42,022 bases of DNA from the NCBI GenBank assembly GCA_019695095.1, contig JAIBAQ010000031.1, forward strand, positions 1 to 42,022. Direction: 5' to 3'. Both the position numbers and the translations under genes were made by a program. The stretch comes from Candidatus Hydrogenedentota bacterium. Its GTDB lineage: Bacteria > Hydrogenedentota > Hydrogenedentia > Hydrogenedentales > SLHB01. Below, piece after piece: positions 25,154 through 33,424 of this stretch. How positions within the stretch are numbered: the first letter of the stretch is position 1; the number at the start of each line of letters is the position of its first letter. Under the pieces are notes generated by a model. That model had not been told where the DNA came from, did not search any database, and saw only the letters and a list, made by a program, of their open reading frames with translations.

Positions 25154-25585
25154 TGTCACGCTCCCCGGAATGGTTGCGCATTGGAACTTTCAGCATCTCG
25201 CTGACTCAAATGCCGTTCCAACTGCGTAAACGACACATTAGTTGACGGCCCGTATACGGCGGACTGAAAACGGCCCGCGTTTTGGCACATCCCTGCGGCA
25301 AGAGGCAGCGCGAACGCGCTGGAGTGCTCCTTACAGCCCAACCGGACCTAATCGCAATTGAATGGTAGCGAAACCGTACCGCCTCAGACAAGCTTCTCCA
25401 TGCGTCCATCCCGTCACGCATATCGTGCCACATGCCTGTCATTACAGCGTCTAGAACCCCTGAAGCGTGTATCCGGCTTCAGTGCTAGAACTGCGACAGA
25501 ATGCCACACATTATGGTAAACTGCCCTATGTCAATTAAGATAGGATTCGTTACAATGTTCATGCAATTCTTGGGACTTTGGTAGT
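25154..25585. other. 432-bp divergent intergenic region
   Basis: No gene seen. It holds two hairpins, AAAACG...CGTTTT near 25270 and CAGCGCG-AA-CGCGCTG at 25306-25321 followed by GGAGTGCTCC, plus an inverted pair TTGGAAC...GTTCCAA about 25 bp before the DUF2225 start. It also holds the promoter proposed for the kinase gene. Confidence 0.5.
25528..25556 (+). promoter_or_regulatory. Candidate promoter of the hybrid histidine kinase gene
   Basis: ATGTCA (25528-25533) and TACAAT (25551-25556) are separated by 17 bp; four and five of six consensus bases match. The start would be near 25563, about 22 bases before the ATG. Confidence 0.4.
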
Positions 25586-28015
25586 ATGCACACCTGGGAA
25601 CCGTCTTCAAGAAAGAGACTGACCCTGATCCTCGCATCTTCAATCCTTGTCGCGCTGTGCCTTGCGATTGTCGCCCGTTTGTGCGAAGAGGATCAGCTTC
25701 TCCCCAAACTGGCCACGGATCTTATGACCTTAGCGGCCATATTGGTGGTGATATCCCCATCCTTCTATATCACCTATTATGTTCAGGAAGCATTCTTTCT
25801 CCGCATACTGACGATTTCGGCGGCTGTCTGCCTTGCAGTTTCCGCGTTCTTGGAGTTCACAGGAACCTTACCGCAATTAAGTTGGAGTCCCCTTTTCGCC
25901 GACGCCAGCGACCTGCATCGTGGCCTGCTATGGTTCTTAACGATGCTTGGTTCGGTGCTTCTGATAGCATCGCTCTACTTCACGCTTGTGGAGGCCGCTT
26001 CGGCGCGTTCCGAGACGCAAAGGAAACACAATGATCTTCTGAATGAAGTCCAAGAACGCGAGCGGGCGCAAGCAGCCCTTCGTGAACAGGATGACTTGTA
26101 CCGGCTCGCTATCTCTCAAGCCGGAGCGATTCCCTATCGCGTCAACTGGCAGACAATGACCGGAAAGCTCTTTCACAACGGCGCGGGGACCCTTGCGAAT
26201 ATCGTGGGAGACGGGTACGACTTCAGTCAGTATCTGAAAATGCGCAAGGAAGTAAGGTATCTCGGCCCCCTGGGCGACATGTCGCCTCAAGAAGTGGAAA
26301 AGCAAATCGAAAAGGGCCTCCTGCGCACTTGTCAGTGCGAATACATGATGCTTGCGCACGATGGGAGCGAGGTTTGGTTCTTCGATAGTTGGACGGGGAT
26401 TCCGGACGATCAAGGTCGCGTTGCGGAAGCTATTGGCCTGATCCAGGATGTGACTCATAAGAAGCGCGAAGAACAGGCTCAGATCAGAAAGGAGCGGTAT
26501 TACCGCGCGCTCATCGAAAATGCGCTGGACATTATCACGGTCCTGAGAAGAGATGCATCTGTCCGCTTTGTGAGCCCTTCGATCGAGAGCGTTCTCGGAT
26601 ACAGTCCCAATGAACTCGTTGGCATGGATATTGTCGATCTGGTCGCTCCCCAGGATCGACTAAGGTTCATGGAGGCCATCGGAAACTTAGACACAACTCC
26701 TTCCGGGTTCGACATGGGACTCTTCCAATTCCGGCATAAGGATGGGAGTGTGAGGATACTGCAATCCGTAGGCCGGGATTTCTCGGATTATCCAGGTATT
26801 AGCGGCCTAATGTTGAATATACGCGATCTGACGGATCGTGTGAACTTGGAGACTCAATTGCAGCAATCCCAAAAGCTGGAAGCGGTTGGCAGACTTGCCG
26901 GGGGAATTGCGCACGATTTCAACAATCTCCTGACCGCCATCATGGGCAATGTCGAATTAGCCCTCATGCGCCTTGACGATACGGACGAAAAAACTCGCGA
27001 GCATCTCGACCAGGCGAATCTCGTCTCACAAAGTGCCGCAGACCTTATCAGGCAGCTTCTCACCTTTGCTCGTAAACAGCACCTGGAAATGAAAGCGGTC
27101 CATCTTAATCATATTGCTCTTAATCTAGACCGCATGCTTCGCAGACTCATCGATGTTAACATCAGCTTGTCGACTATCCCCGCGGCACTGAATGACCTCG
27201 TGCGAGTCGACACCGGGCAGATCGAGCAAGTGCTTGTGAATCTTGTCGTGAATGCACGTGATGCTATGCCCCATGGCGGCAGCATCACCGTGAGCACCCA
27301 GGACGTACCCCAAAAAGGACCGAGAAATTGGTGCTCACCCAACGATCTTCACAAAGACTTTGTATCCATTTCCGTGACGGATACCGGCACGGGAATGTCT
27401 CCCGAAGTTATTGAACACATCTTTGAGCCCTTCTTCACAACGAAGTCTCAGGGGAAGGGAACCGGCTTGGGACTTGCTACTTCCTACGGGATTGTTAAGC
27501 AAGCCGGCGGGTATTTTGAAGTCAGCAGCGAAATCGAACGTGGCACCACATTCAGAGTCTTCCTCCCTGTCTTTTCGGGGCAGGAAGAATTGTTCCCGGA
27601 TACGGAATCTCGGAATCCGATATTGAACGGCAACGAAACCATTCTTCTCGTTGAGGATACAGAGCAGACGCTATTTATCATTCAGACAATTCTGCGTTCC
27701 TACGGATACACCGTGATTGGAAGAACGAATGGAGAAGACGCCATCAAAGTGGCGAACGAATACGGCAGAGCGCTTTCACTGCTTATTATTGATGTGGTTA
27801 TGCCCAGCATGAATGGAATGGAAGTTGCCAAGCGCGTTCGTGCGCTAACGCCTGAAACCAGAGTGCTCTTCATTTCCGGCTATACGGACAAGGCGCCAAT
27901 TCCAGTTTCCAATGACAACAAGACGGCTTTCCTTCCGAAGCCGTTTACCCCGTCCACACTGGTTCGACACGTCCGTGCGCTCTTGGACTCGAACAAGACT
28001 CTTATCAAAGTGTAG
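25586..28015 (+). CDS. Membrane-bound hybrid sensor histidine kinase (PAS-PAS-HK-receiver)
   Basis: 809 residues: four membrane helices (about 12-133), a coiled linker, two PAS/PAC domains (about 165-295 and 300-418), a HisKA-like dimerisation helix with phospho-acceptor His443 in GGIAHDFNNLL, an HATPase domain (N557 in VNLVVNARDAM, DTGTGM at 599-604, GTGLGLATSYG at 625-635) and a C-terminal receiver with acidic pair E690-D691, phospho-acceptor Asp736 and Lys785. There is no DNA-binding output domain and no adjacent response regulator, so it is an orphan that must pass phosphate to a partner elsewhere. The signal is unknown. Confidence 0.93.
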   Translation: MHTWEPSSRKRLTLILASSILVALCLAIVARLCEEDQLLPKLATDLMTLAAILVVISPSFYITYYVQEAFFLRILTISAAVCLAVSAFLEFTGTLPQLSWSPLFADASDLHRGLLWFLTMLGSVLLIASLYFTLVEAASARSETQRKHNDLLNEVQERERAQAALREQDDLYRLAISQAGAIPYRVNWQTMTGKLFHNGAGTLANIVGDGYDFSQYLKMRKEVRYLGPLGDMSPQEVEKQIEKGLLRTCQCEYMMLAHDGSEVWFFDSWTGIPDDQGRVAEAIGLIQDVTHKKREEQAQIRKERYYRALIENALDIITVLRRDASVRFVSPSIESVLGYSPNELVGMDIVDLVAPQDRLRFMEAIGNLDTTPSGFDMGLFQFRHKDGSVRILQSVGRDFSDYPGISGLMLNIRDLTDRVNLETQLQQSQKLEAVGRLAGGIAHDFNNLLTAIMGNVELALMRLDDTDEKTREHLDQANLVSQSAADLIRQLLTFARKQHLEMKAVHLNHIALNLDRMLRRLIDVNISLSTIPAALNDLVRVDTGQIEQVLVNLVVNARDAMPHGGSITVSTQDVPQKGPRNWCSPNDLHKDFVSISVTDTGTGMSPEVIEHIFEPFFTTKSQGKGTGLGLATSYGIVKQAGGYFEVSSEIERGTTFRVFLPVFSGQEELFPDTESRNPILNGNETILLVEDTEQTLFIIQTILRSYGYTVIGRTNGEDAIKVANEYGRALSLLIIDVVMPSMNGMEVAKRVRALTPETRVLFISGYTDKAPIPVSNDNKTAFLPKPFTPSTLVRHVRALLDSNKTLIKV

Positions 28016-28028
28016 TCCACGGTCCGCT

Positions 28029-28832
28029 TCACGACAGACGTTCGTTCAGCGCCTCGAATCGCGCATACGGAACCCGTACTTTTCCCATATCAGGCTTCCT
28101 TCCTGTCGCTCCGTGGCAGTCCGATCCCCCTCCGACGAGAAGTCCTTTGGCTTCCGCCAAACGCGAATACTCATCCGTCTGTCCTGGCGAGTGTTTGCTG
28201 TGATACGCCTCAAGCCCATCGAAAGGAAGTTCCAGCAGCCGGGCAACACGCCGCCGGACTGGCCCTATGCCTGGATGCGCGAGGAATGCAAGCCCGCCGC
28301 TGTCGTGAATCAACTCGATGGCTTTTTCGAGCGGCATGCGTGGATTGGCTTCATACGCCTTCCTGCCCTCGCCAATGTACTTCTCGAAAGCGCCCTGAAC
28401 AGTCTTACAGAGACCCATGGCGTTCAGTTCGCGCGCAATATGGATACGGCCGATGGAGGCCTCCCCCGCGGCTCGCTCCGCAACTCGGTCAAATGTGATT
28501 GGGATACCAAGTCCCCTGAGTTTGTCGACGATCCGCATCGCTCGCGCGGTGCGACCCTCCCGCAGGCGGTCCAGACTGGCTACGAGGGCGTCATTATGCA
28601 CATCTATGCCGAGCCCGAGTGTATGAACTTCAAAACCCTGAAAATGAGCGGTAATTTCGACTCCGCTTAGAAATGCAATGCCTGCCAACCGAGCGGCCTC
28701 GCGGGCCTCGAGAACGCCTCCTACCGTGTCATGGTCAGTCAATGCGAGCGCGGAAATTCCCAATTCCGCGGCCCGCTCCACCACTCGTGCGGGGGCATCC
28801 GTCCCATCGGAAAAGTTGCTGTGCAGATGCAA
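28029..28832 (-). CDS. PHP-domain phosphoesterase (nucleoside 3',5'-bisphosphate phosphatase/RNase AM type)
   Basis: 267-residue metal-dependent phosphoesterase. The start MHLHSNFSDGT gives the first metal His pair, followed by LALTDHDTVGG, a Glu in LSGVEITA, FLAHPG and a final GGGSDCHG, the four PHP metal motifs. Relatives (YciV/TrpH) hydrolyse 3',5'-nucleotides and trim RNA 5' ends. The frame stays open a little upstream (encoding RYVDLHLHS) but holds no ATG, GTG or TTG before the next stop, so TTG at 28832 is the likely start. It is two bases after the nusB stop; the gene is the last of the riboflavin operon. Confidence 0.87.
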   Translation of the reverse strand: MHLHSNFSDGTDAPARVVERAAELGISALALTDHDTVGGVLEAREAARLAGIAFLSGVEITAHFQGFEVHTLGLGIDVHNDALVASLDRLREGRTARAMRIVDKLRGLGIPITFDRVAERAAGEASIGRIHIARELNAMGLCKTVQGAFEKYIGEGRKAYEANPRMPLEKAIELIHDSGGLAFLAHPGIGPVRRRVARLLELPFDGLEAYHSKHSPGQTDEYSRLAEAKGLLVGGGSDCHGATGRKPDMGKVRVPYARFEALNERLS

Positions 28833-28834
28833 AT

Positions 28835-29269
28835 CTACGTAGCGCTCGCCCGCGGCTCTATCTCCCTTAGACGGTCGAGGACTCCATTGATGAATCGCGC
28901 CGTCTCCTCTTCTCCGTACACCTTGGTGACTTCAATGGCTTCATTGATGGCTACGTTGGTTGGCACATCCGGTTCGTGCCACATTTCGTACAAGGCCACG
29001 CGCAATACATTGCGCTCGACACGCCCCACCCGGTCTGGAGTCCAGCGATTGAGCGCGGCGTCGATCGCCTCGTCCAATGCGATACGGTGCTCCATCACCC
29101 CGCGGATTAAACGCTCGGCGTACGCTTTAGCGCCTGGCTTCACGGGATTCCCGACCCAGAAGGTCTCGATCGTCGACTCCCAACCGTATTGCGTGAAATC
29201 TAGGCCGAACAAAAACTGCACGGCCCGCTCGCGCGCACGCCGCCGCAACTGTGGATTTATTGCGCTCAC
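28835..29269 (-). CDS. nusB: Transcription antitermination factor NusB
   Basis: 144-residue all-helical RNA-binding protein of the antitermination complex that helps RNA polymerase through rRNA operons together with NusE (ribosomal protein S10). Family features are [17 protein letters not shown] at the N-terminus and [19 protein letters not shown] followed by [13 protein letters not shown] and FINGVLDRL. The start is a GTG that overlaps the ribH stop in a GTGA tetramer, so the two are coupled. The ribH-nusB pairing is widespread in bacteria. Confidence 0.94.
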   Translation of the reverse strand: MSAINPQLRRRARERAVQFLFGLDFTQYGWESTIETFWVGNPVKPGAKAYAERLIRGVMEHRIALDEAIDAALNRWTPDRVGRVERNVLRVALYEMWHEPDVPTNVAINEAIEVTKVYGEEETARFINGVLDRLREIEPRASAT

Positions 29270-29730
29270 AACTGCTCCAACAGGTTGACCATTTCAATTG
29301 CCGACACTGCTGCATCAAATCCTTTGTTACCGGCCTTCGTACCGGCGCGCTCGACGGCTTGTTCAATATTGTCTGTCGTCAGTATACCGAACAAAACCGG
29401 AACGCCGGTCTCCAGGCTTGCCTGAGCCACACCCTTGGCTGCTTCAGACGCCACGTACTCGAAGTGAGGCGTCCCGCCGCGTATGACCGCGCCCAAGGCC
29501 AACACGGCGTCGTACTTCTTCGTCGCCGCCATCTTCTTTGCAACGAGCGGAATCTCCCAGGAACCTGGCGTCCACGCCACCGTGATCTCGTTGTCGGCTA
29601 CGCCGTGCCGCTTCAGGCCGTCCAGAGCTCCGGCAAGGAGCTTCGATGAGATGAACTCATTGAAGCGCGCCACGACGATGCCATACTTCTTCCCCTTGGA
29701 TACGAGTTTGCCTTCTATCACATTTGGCAT
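29266..29730 (-). CDS. ribH: 6,7-dimethyl-8-ribityllumazine synthase
   Basis: Penultimate riboflavin enzyme; joins 5-amino-6-ribitylaminouracil with dihydroxybutanone phosphate. The 154-residue length and motifs [47 protein letters not shown] and FGILTTDN are typical, with the catalytic His in TPHFEYV. GGGAGAAGG lies just upstream of the ATG. It overlaps nusB by 4 bp and follows ribBA by 36 bp. Confidence 0.97.
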   Translation of the reverse strand: MPNVIEGKLVSKGKKYGIVVARFNEFISSKLLAGALDGLKRHGVADNEITVAWTPGSWEIPLVAKKMAATKKYDAVLALGAVIRGGTPHFEYVASEAAKGVAQASLETGVPVLFGILTTDNIEQAVERAGTKAGNKGFDAAVSAIEMVNLLEQL

Positions 29731-29766
29731 AAACCTTCTCCCTATCCATCCGGTCTTCCGCTTCAG

Positions 29767-30960
29767 CTAAGACAACAGATGCCCCAGTTTCTCTTTCTTT
29801 GTCTTCAAGTAACGCTCATTACGTTCGTTGTGCGGAATGATCAAAGGCACACGCCCCGTCACGATCAGTCCGTGCGCTTCGATGCCCACACGTTTGCTCG
29901 GATTGTTCGTAATGAGCCGCATCTTCTTTACTCCAAGATCCGCCAGTATTTGTGCACCGATTCCATACTCGCGGGGATCGGCTTCAAATCCCAGATGCAC
30001 ATTCGCCTCTACCGTATCGAACCCCTTGTCCTGAAGTTCATAAGCCCGAATCTTGTTCACAAGACCGATGCCGCGTCCTTCCTGACGCAAGTACAACAAG
30101 ATGCCCCGGCCTTCCTCCGCAATCATCTTCAACGCTTCGTCCAATTGCTTGCCGCAATCGCAACGTAGAGAACCAAAGACATCTCCGGTGAGGCATTCCG
30201 AGTGAACTCGAACCAGAATGTCATCGTCCGGTCCAATCTCGCCCTTTATCAGAGCCACGTGCTTCTTGCTGTCAATTTCGGTTTCATACGCGGCCAAAAT
30301 GAAGTCGCCGTGCTCTGTCGGCAGTGTCGTTTGGGCCACGCGATTAACCAGCTTCTCGTGCCTTCTTCGGTATTCAATAATACTCTCAATCGAACAGATC
30401 TTGATCCCGTGCTCTTGGGCGAAGTTCTCCAACTGCGGCAGGCGAGCCATGGATCCGTCCGGATTCAGGATTTCACAAAGCACCGCGGACGAATTCAACC
30501 CGGCAATACGCGCCAAGTCCGCGGAACCCTCTGTCTGTCCTGCGCGAACCAGTACTCCGCCTTCGCGAGCCTGCAACGTGTGTACGTGCCCGGGCATTAC
30601 CACGTCTTGGGCCGTCGACTTGGGATCGATTGCGACGCGGATCGTATGGGCGCGATCGAACGCGCTTACCCCCGTCGTGACCCCTTCGGCAGCCTCGATG
30701 GGAGCGTGAAATGCCGTGCCAAACTTGCTGAGATTGTTGTGCGTGATTACGGGAATTCGCAGAAAGTCCATGCGCTCCTTGGTCAACACAAGACACACCA
30801 ATCCGCGGCCGTGCATGGTCATGAAATTGATGATCTCCGGCGTGACTTTCTCCGCGGCAATCACGAGGTCTCCCTCGTTTTCACGGTTTTCATCATCGAC
30901 GAGGATAATCATCCTGCCGGCTCTTAGTTCCTCAACAATCTCTTCAATCGGGGAAAACAT
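29767..30960 (-). CDS. ribBA: Bifunctional dihydroxybutanone phosphate synthase / GTP cyclohydrolase II
   Basis: 397 residues supplying both precursors for riboflavin. The N-terminal RibB part (1-200) has VDDENRENEGDLV and MPGHVHTLQAREGGVL; the C-terminal RibA part has the zinc cysteines Cys256, Cys267 and Cys269 (RVHSECLTGDVFGSLRCDCG), RQEGRGIGL and the NNPSKRVG loop. In the RibB part the usual GHTEA is GQTEG (Gln142), a metal-ligand change that I believe also occurs in other bacterial RibBA proteins, so loss of activity is not certain. AGGAG precedes the ATG. Lies 44 bp after ribE. Confidence 0.95.
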   Translation of the reverse strand: MFSPIEEIVEELRAGRMIILVDDENRENEGDLVIAAEKVTPEIINFMTMHGRGLVCLVLTKERMDFLRIPVITHNNLSKFGTAFHAPIEAAEGVTTGVSAFDRAHTIRVAIDPKSTAQDVVMPGHVHTLQAREGGVLVRAGQTEGSADLARIAGLNSSAVLCEILNPDGSMARLPQLENFAQEHGIKICSIESIIEYRRRHEKLVNRVAQTTLPTEHGDFILAAYETEIDSKKHVALIKGEIGPDDDILVRVHSECLTGDVFGSLRCDCGKQLDEALKMIAEEGRGILLYLRQEGRGIGLVNKIRAYELQDKGFDTVEANVHLGFEADPREYGIGAQILADLGVKKMRLITNNPSKRVGIEAHGLIVTGRVPLIIPHNERNERYLKTKKEKLGHLLS

Positions 30961-31004
30961 GCTTCGCTCCTGCTCTGCGGCGCAGCGTTTGCGCCCGCCA
31001 GAAC

Positions 31005-31637
31005 CTATTTCTCCAAGTAGCCCTGCCGCTGCAACGTCTCCAGCGATAGTCCGCTCCTCGGCACGTTTCGTAGATAGTGATAGATGTGCTTGGCAAACAG
31101 GTCAGCTTCCATGTTGACCAGGTCGCCCGGCCTCTTCTTGCCTAACGTAGTACTGTTTAGCGTTGTGGGAATCAGCGCGACACCGAACGTGTCTCCACTC
31201 GGATCAACGATTGTCAGACTGATTCCGTCGATCGAAATCGACCCTTTGGGCACAAGATACTTCGCGACTTCTGACGGGGCCTGGAACTTCCAAAAAGAAA
31301 AATCTCCCTGGTTCGTGATGGACTTGACGCGGCCCACACCGTCAACGTGACCTTGTACAAAGTGTCCACCCATGCGGTCGCCGAGGGCCATCGCGCGTTC
31401 CAGATTCACGGCGTCGCCGGCCTGCAATGCGCGCAAGGACGACTTTTCCAGCGTTTCAGGAGACATCTGCACGACAAACCCGCTTTCGTCAAACGCAACC
31501 ACGGTCAGGCACACACCATTCACCGCGATACTGTCGCCTTCCTTCATGGAATCGAGCACAGTCTGCGCGAGAATCGTGACGTCGGCGCCCGACCGTCGGG
31601 AAACGACACCTACCTCCTCAATGAGTCCCGTAAACAT
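31005..31637 (-). CDS. ribE: Riboflavin synthase alpha chain
   Basis: Trimeric enzyme that dismutates two lumazines to riboflavin. Two tandem lumazine-binding repeats are evident: MFTGLIEEVGVV...AVNGVCLTVV in the first and GHFVQGHVDGVG...SIDGISLTIV in the second, in 210 residues. The MFTGLIE start is invariant in the family and fixes the ATG at 31637, five bases after the ribD stop. Confidence 0.97.
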   Translation of the reverse strand: MFTGLIEEVGVVSRRSGADVTILAQTVLDSMKEGDSIAVNGVCLTVVAFDESGFVVQMSPETLEKSSLRALQAGDAVNLERAMALGDRMGGHFVQGHVDGVGRVKSITNQGDFSFWKFQAPSEVAKYLVPKGSISIDGISLTIVDPSGDTFGVALIPTTLNSTTLGKKRPGDLVNMEADLFAKHIYHYLRNVPRSGLSLETLQRQGYLEK

Positions 31638-31642
31638 CTCTG

Positions 31643-32755
31643 CTATTCGTGCCTCACGTATGCTTCAACCAACAGATCCGGGCCCACCGGCTTGGCCGTC
31701 ATGCGTTCTAACAGGATGGCCCCGTCCATGTCGGCTATTCCCTCACCTTCGACGGCAGTGATCGCATCGCGACCGCCTACAATCTTCGGCGCGATGAAGA
31801 ACATGACTTTATCCACTATCCCCGCCTCAAACGCCGAAGCGTGAGTCGTTCCGCCGCCCTCGATTAACACGGTCATGATCTCGCGCGCCGCCAATTCGTG
31901 CATCAGGAGACGAAGATCGAGTCCGCCATTTCCACTGGGTATTCTCAGAACCTCATCGGCTCCCTTGAAATCTCTCGATTCGGGGACAGCCACCCAGGTC
32001 GGGGCCTCGCTATCTTGGCGGAAGACTGTCCGATCTCCATCCAAATACTCGTCGGCGTCGACGATTACGCGAACCGGATCTTTGGCTTTGTCCTGGTCCA
32101 ATCTCGTCGTCAGACTCGGATCGTCTAGCATCACCGTCCTGCTACCCACGAGTATGGCGTCCACCTCATTCCGCAGTTGGTGAACAAGTCGTCTCGATTC
32201 CTCGCTGGTGACCCAACGCGAGTTTCCCGTGCGTGTAGCAATCTTGCCGTCGAGCGTCATGCCGCATTTCGCAATCACGAACGGCATCTTCTGCGTAATG
32301 TACTTCGTAAACGCTTCATTGAGCGCGCGCGCTTCTGGCTCAAGCAGCCCCACGTCCACCTGGATTCCAGCGTCGCGTAGGCGGAAGACCCCTTGACCGC
32401 TCACGCGGGGATTGGGGTCGGGCATCGCCACCACGACTCGCGCGGGTCGGTGTTCAATCAGGAATTGGGTGCAGGGCGGCGTCCGGCCTTCGTGACAGCA
32501 CGGCTCAAGCGTCACATACAGCGTTGCCCCCGCGACGTCTCCCCCGGCATCACGTACCGCGTTAACTTCGGCATGCGGCAGGCCGGCCTTTTCGTGAAAA
32601 CCCTCCCCCACGATCCGTCCGTCGCGCACTACGACACAGCCTACCATCGGATTGGGGCTTGTCCGGCCCCTTCCGCGCGCGGCCAATGCCAGGGCGCGCT
32701 GCATGAACTGCGCGTCCCCCGCATTGAAATTTGAGCTGTGCAACTTCTCGGACAT
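31643..32755 (-). CDS. ribD: Bifunctional pyrimidine deaminase/reductase RibD
   Basis: Second and third steps after GTP cyclohydrolase in riboflavin synthesis. The deaminase part shows RTSPNPMVGCVVV, HAEVNAV (zinc His61, catalytic Glu63) and PCCHEGRTPPC (zinc Cys86, Cys95); the reductase part (about 155-365) has CGMTLDGKIAT and VLIEGGGTTHASAF. The ATG at 32755 directly follows the seven-T tract of the leader terminator and has no ribosome binding site. An internal ATG at 32704 (MQRALALAARG) has GGGGGA about ten bases upstream and would give 353 residues. Either could be used. First gene of the riboswitch-controlled operon. Confidence 0.94.
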   Translation of the reverse strand: MSEKLHSSNFNAGDAQFMQRALALAARGRGRTSPNPMVGCVVVRDGRIVGEGFHEKAGLPHAEVNAVRDAGGDVAGATLYVTLEPCCHEGRTPPCTQFLIEHRPARVVVAMPDPNPRVSGQGVFRLRDAGIQVDVGLLEPEARALNEAFTKYITQKMPFVIAKCGMTLDGKIATRTGNSRWVTSEESRRLVHQLRNEVDAILVGSRTVMLDDPSLTTRLDQDKAKDPVRVIVDADEYLDGDRTVFRQDSEAPTWVAVPESRDFKGADEVLRIPSGNGGLDLRLLMHELAAREIMTVLIEGGGTTHASAFEAGIVDKVMFFIAPKIVGGRDAITAVEGEGIADMDGAILLERMTAKPVGPDLLVEAYVRHE

Positions 32756-32789
32756 AAAAAAACCCGACGGCCTCTACTGCGCCTTCGGG
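32756..32789 (-). terminator. Riboswitch-controlled intrinsic terminator before ribD
   Basis: On the minus strand CCCGAAGGC pairs with GCCGTCGGG (one mismatch, 9-nt loop) and is followed at once by seven T residues that run into the ATG at 32755. The downstream arm contains GGCCGT (32767-32772), complementary to ACGGCC at 32813-32818, which could form the competing antiterminator. Confidence 0.8.
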
Positions 32790-32833
32790 ACATACCACAC
32801 GCTTCGACGGATGGCCGTTTGCGACTCCGCCCT

Positions 32834-32866
32834 GCCGCTCCGCACTCTCAATGAGTGCAATGCGGC
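32834..32866 (-). promoter_or_regulatory. Stable leader hairpin between aptamer and terminator
   Basis: GCCGC...GCGGC encloses GCACTC-ATTGA-GAGTGC (two perfect stems of 5 and 6 bp). It lies between the FMN aptamer and the terminator and may pause polymerase or organise the expression platform. Confidence 0.5.
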
Positions 32867-32877
32867 CTATGCGTGTT

Positions 32878-32990
32878 CACCTTCTCCCATCCGGACTGTA
32901 CCGTCGGCACCGGAATTTCACCGGTTCCTGCGTGTTTCCACGCTCGCGGGCTATAACCGCCGGTCGGGAATTACACCCTGCCCCGAAGGT
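32878..32990 (-). promoter_or_regulatory. FMN riboswitch (RFN element)
   Basis: A 113-nt match to the RFN consensus on the minus strand, from CTTCGGGGCAGGGTG and ATTCCCGACCGGCGG through CCGGTGAAATTCCGGTG and CCGACGGTACAGTCCGGATG to GAAGGTG, with the 5' and 3' ends pairing as P1. Binding of FMN should favour the downstream terminator and turn off ribD-ribE-ribBA-ribH-nusB and the PHP gene. Confidence 0.96.
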
Positions 32991-33058
32991 GACTCTGTAA
33001 ACTACGTACTCCCGCGAACGCTTTCTGAGCGTCGCAGGGAAATCACTGAATCAGGTCT

Positions 33059-33087
33059 ACTTTATCATTCACGGCTTTGGGTGTCAA
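33059..33087 (-). promoter_or_regulatory. Sigma-70 promoter of the riboflavin operon
   Basis: On the minus strand a perfect TTGACA (33082-33087) is followed after 17 bp by TAAAGT (33059-33064). Transcription would start near 33052, about 60 bases before the aptamer. Confidence 0.75.
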
Positions 33088-33126
33088 TTCATGACCTGTG
33101 CGTGCAGGGGCATCTCTTTGGGCGAC

Positions 33127-33318
33127 TATCCCGGATTTCTCGCGAACACACTTGAACCTCTCTCGTAACCAGTGTGTTTGCGAGACTTGCGACGAAGAAC
33201 AAAGCGGTTCTCCGAAAACAGAGTGTATCCGCGAGAAATCCTCATGGCATACCCTCAATGTCTTGCACGTGAGCGATTTGCGTGGGCGCTCAATCGCGCC
33301 GGTGCAAATTGCGGACTA
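33127..33318 (+). repeat. Dispersed MITE-like repeat, copy 4 (192 bp)
   Basis: Full copy from TATCCCGGATTTCTCGC to ATTGCGGACTA, flanked by TA, very close to copy 1 in its first half. Inverted repeat GGATTTCTCGCGAACACACT against the complement of AGTGTATCCGCGAGAAATCC. It separates the divergent riboflavin operon promoter from the promoter of the acyl-CoA reductase gene. Confidence 0.9.
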
Positions 33319-33350
33319 TGATTTGCCCATCAGAGGAACAAACGATAAAC

Positions 33351-33389
33351 TTGACACCTTCTGGCACCTTCATATGGTCTTAAGTGCCA
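33351..33389 (+). promoter_or_regulatory. Promoter of the acyl-CoA reductase gene with a dyad over the -10 box
   Basis: TTGACA (33351-33356), a 16-bp spacer and TATGGT (33373-33378). An inverted repeat TGGCAC (33362-33367) / GTGCCA (33384-33389) is centred on the -10 box, the position expected for a repressor operator. The start would be near 33385. Confidence 0.6.
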
Positions 33390-33424
33390 AGGCTCTGACA
33401 AGTAAACACATAGGGTGAACAACC

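Noticed and set aside
25280-25300. TGGCAC...TGC resembling a sigma-54 promoter
   Set aside because: The spacing between the GG and GC elements is 11 rather than 12 bases and the second half is poor.
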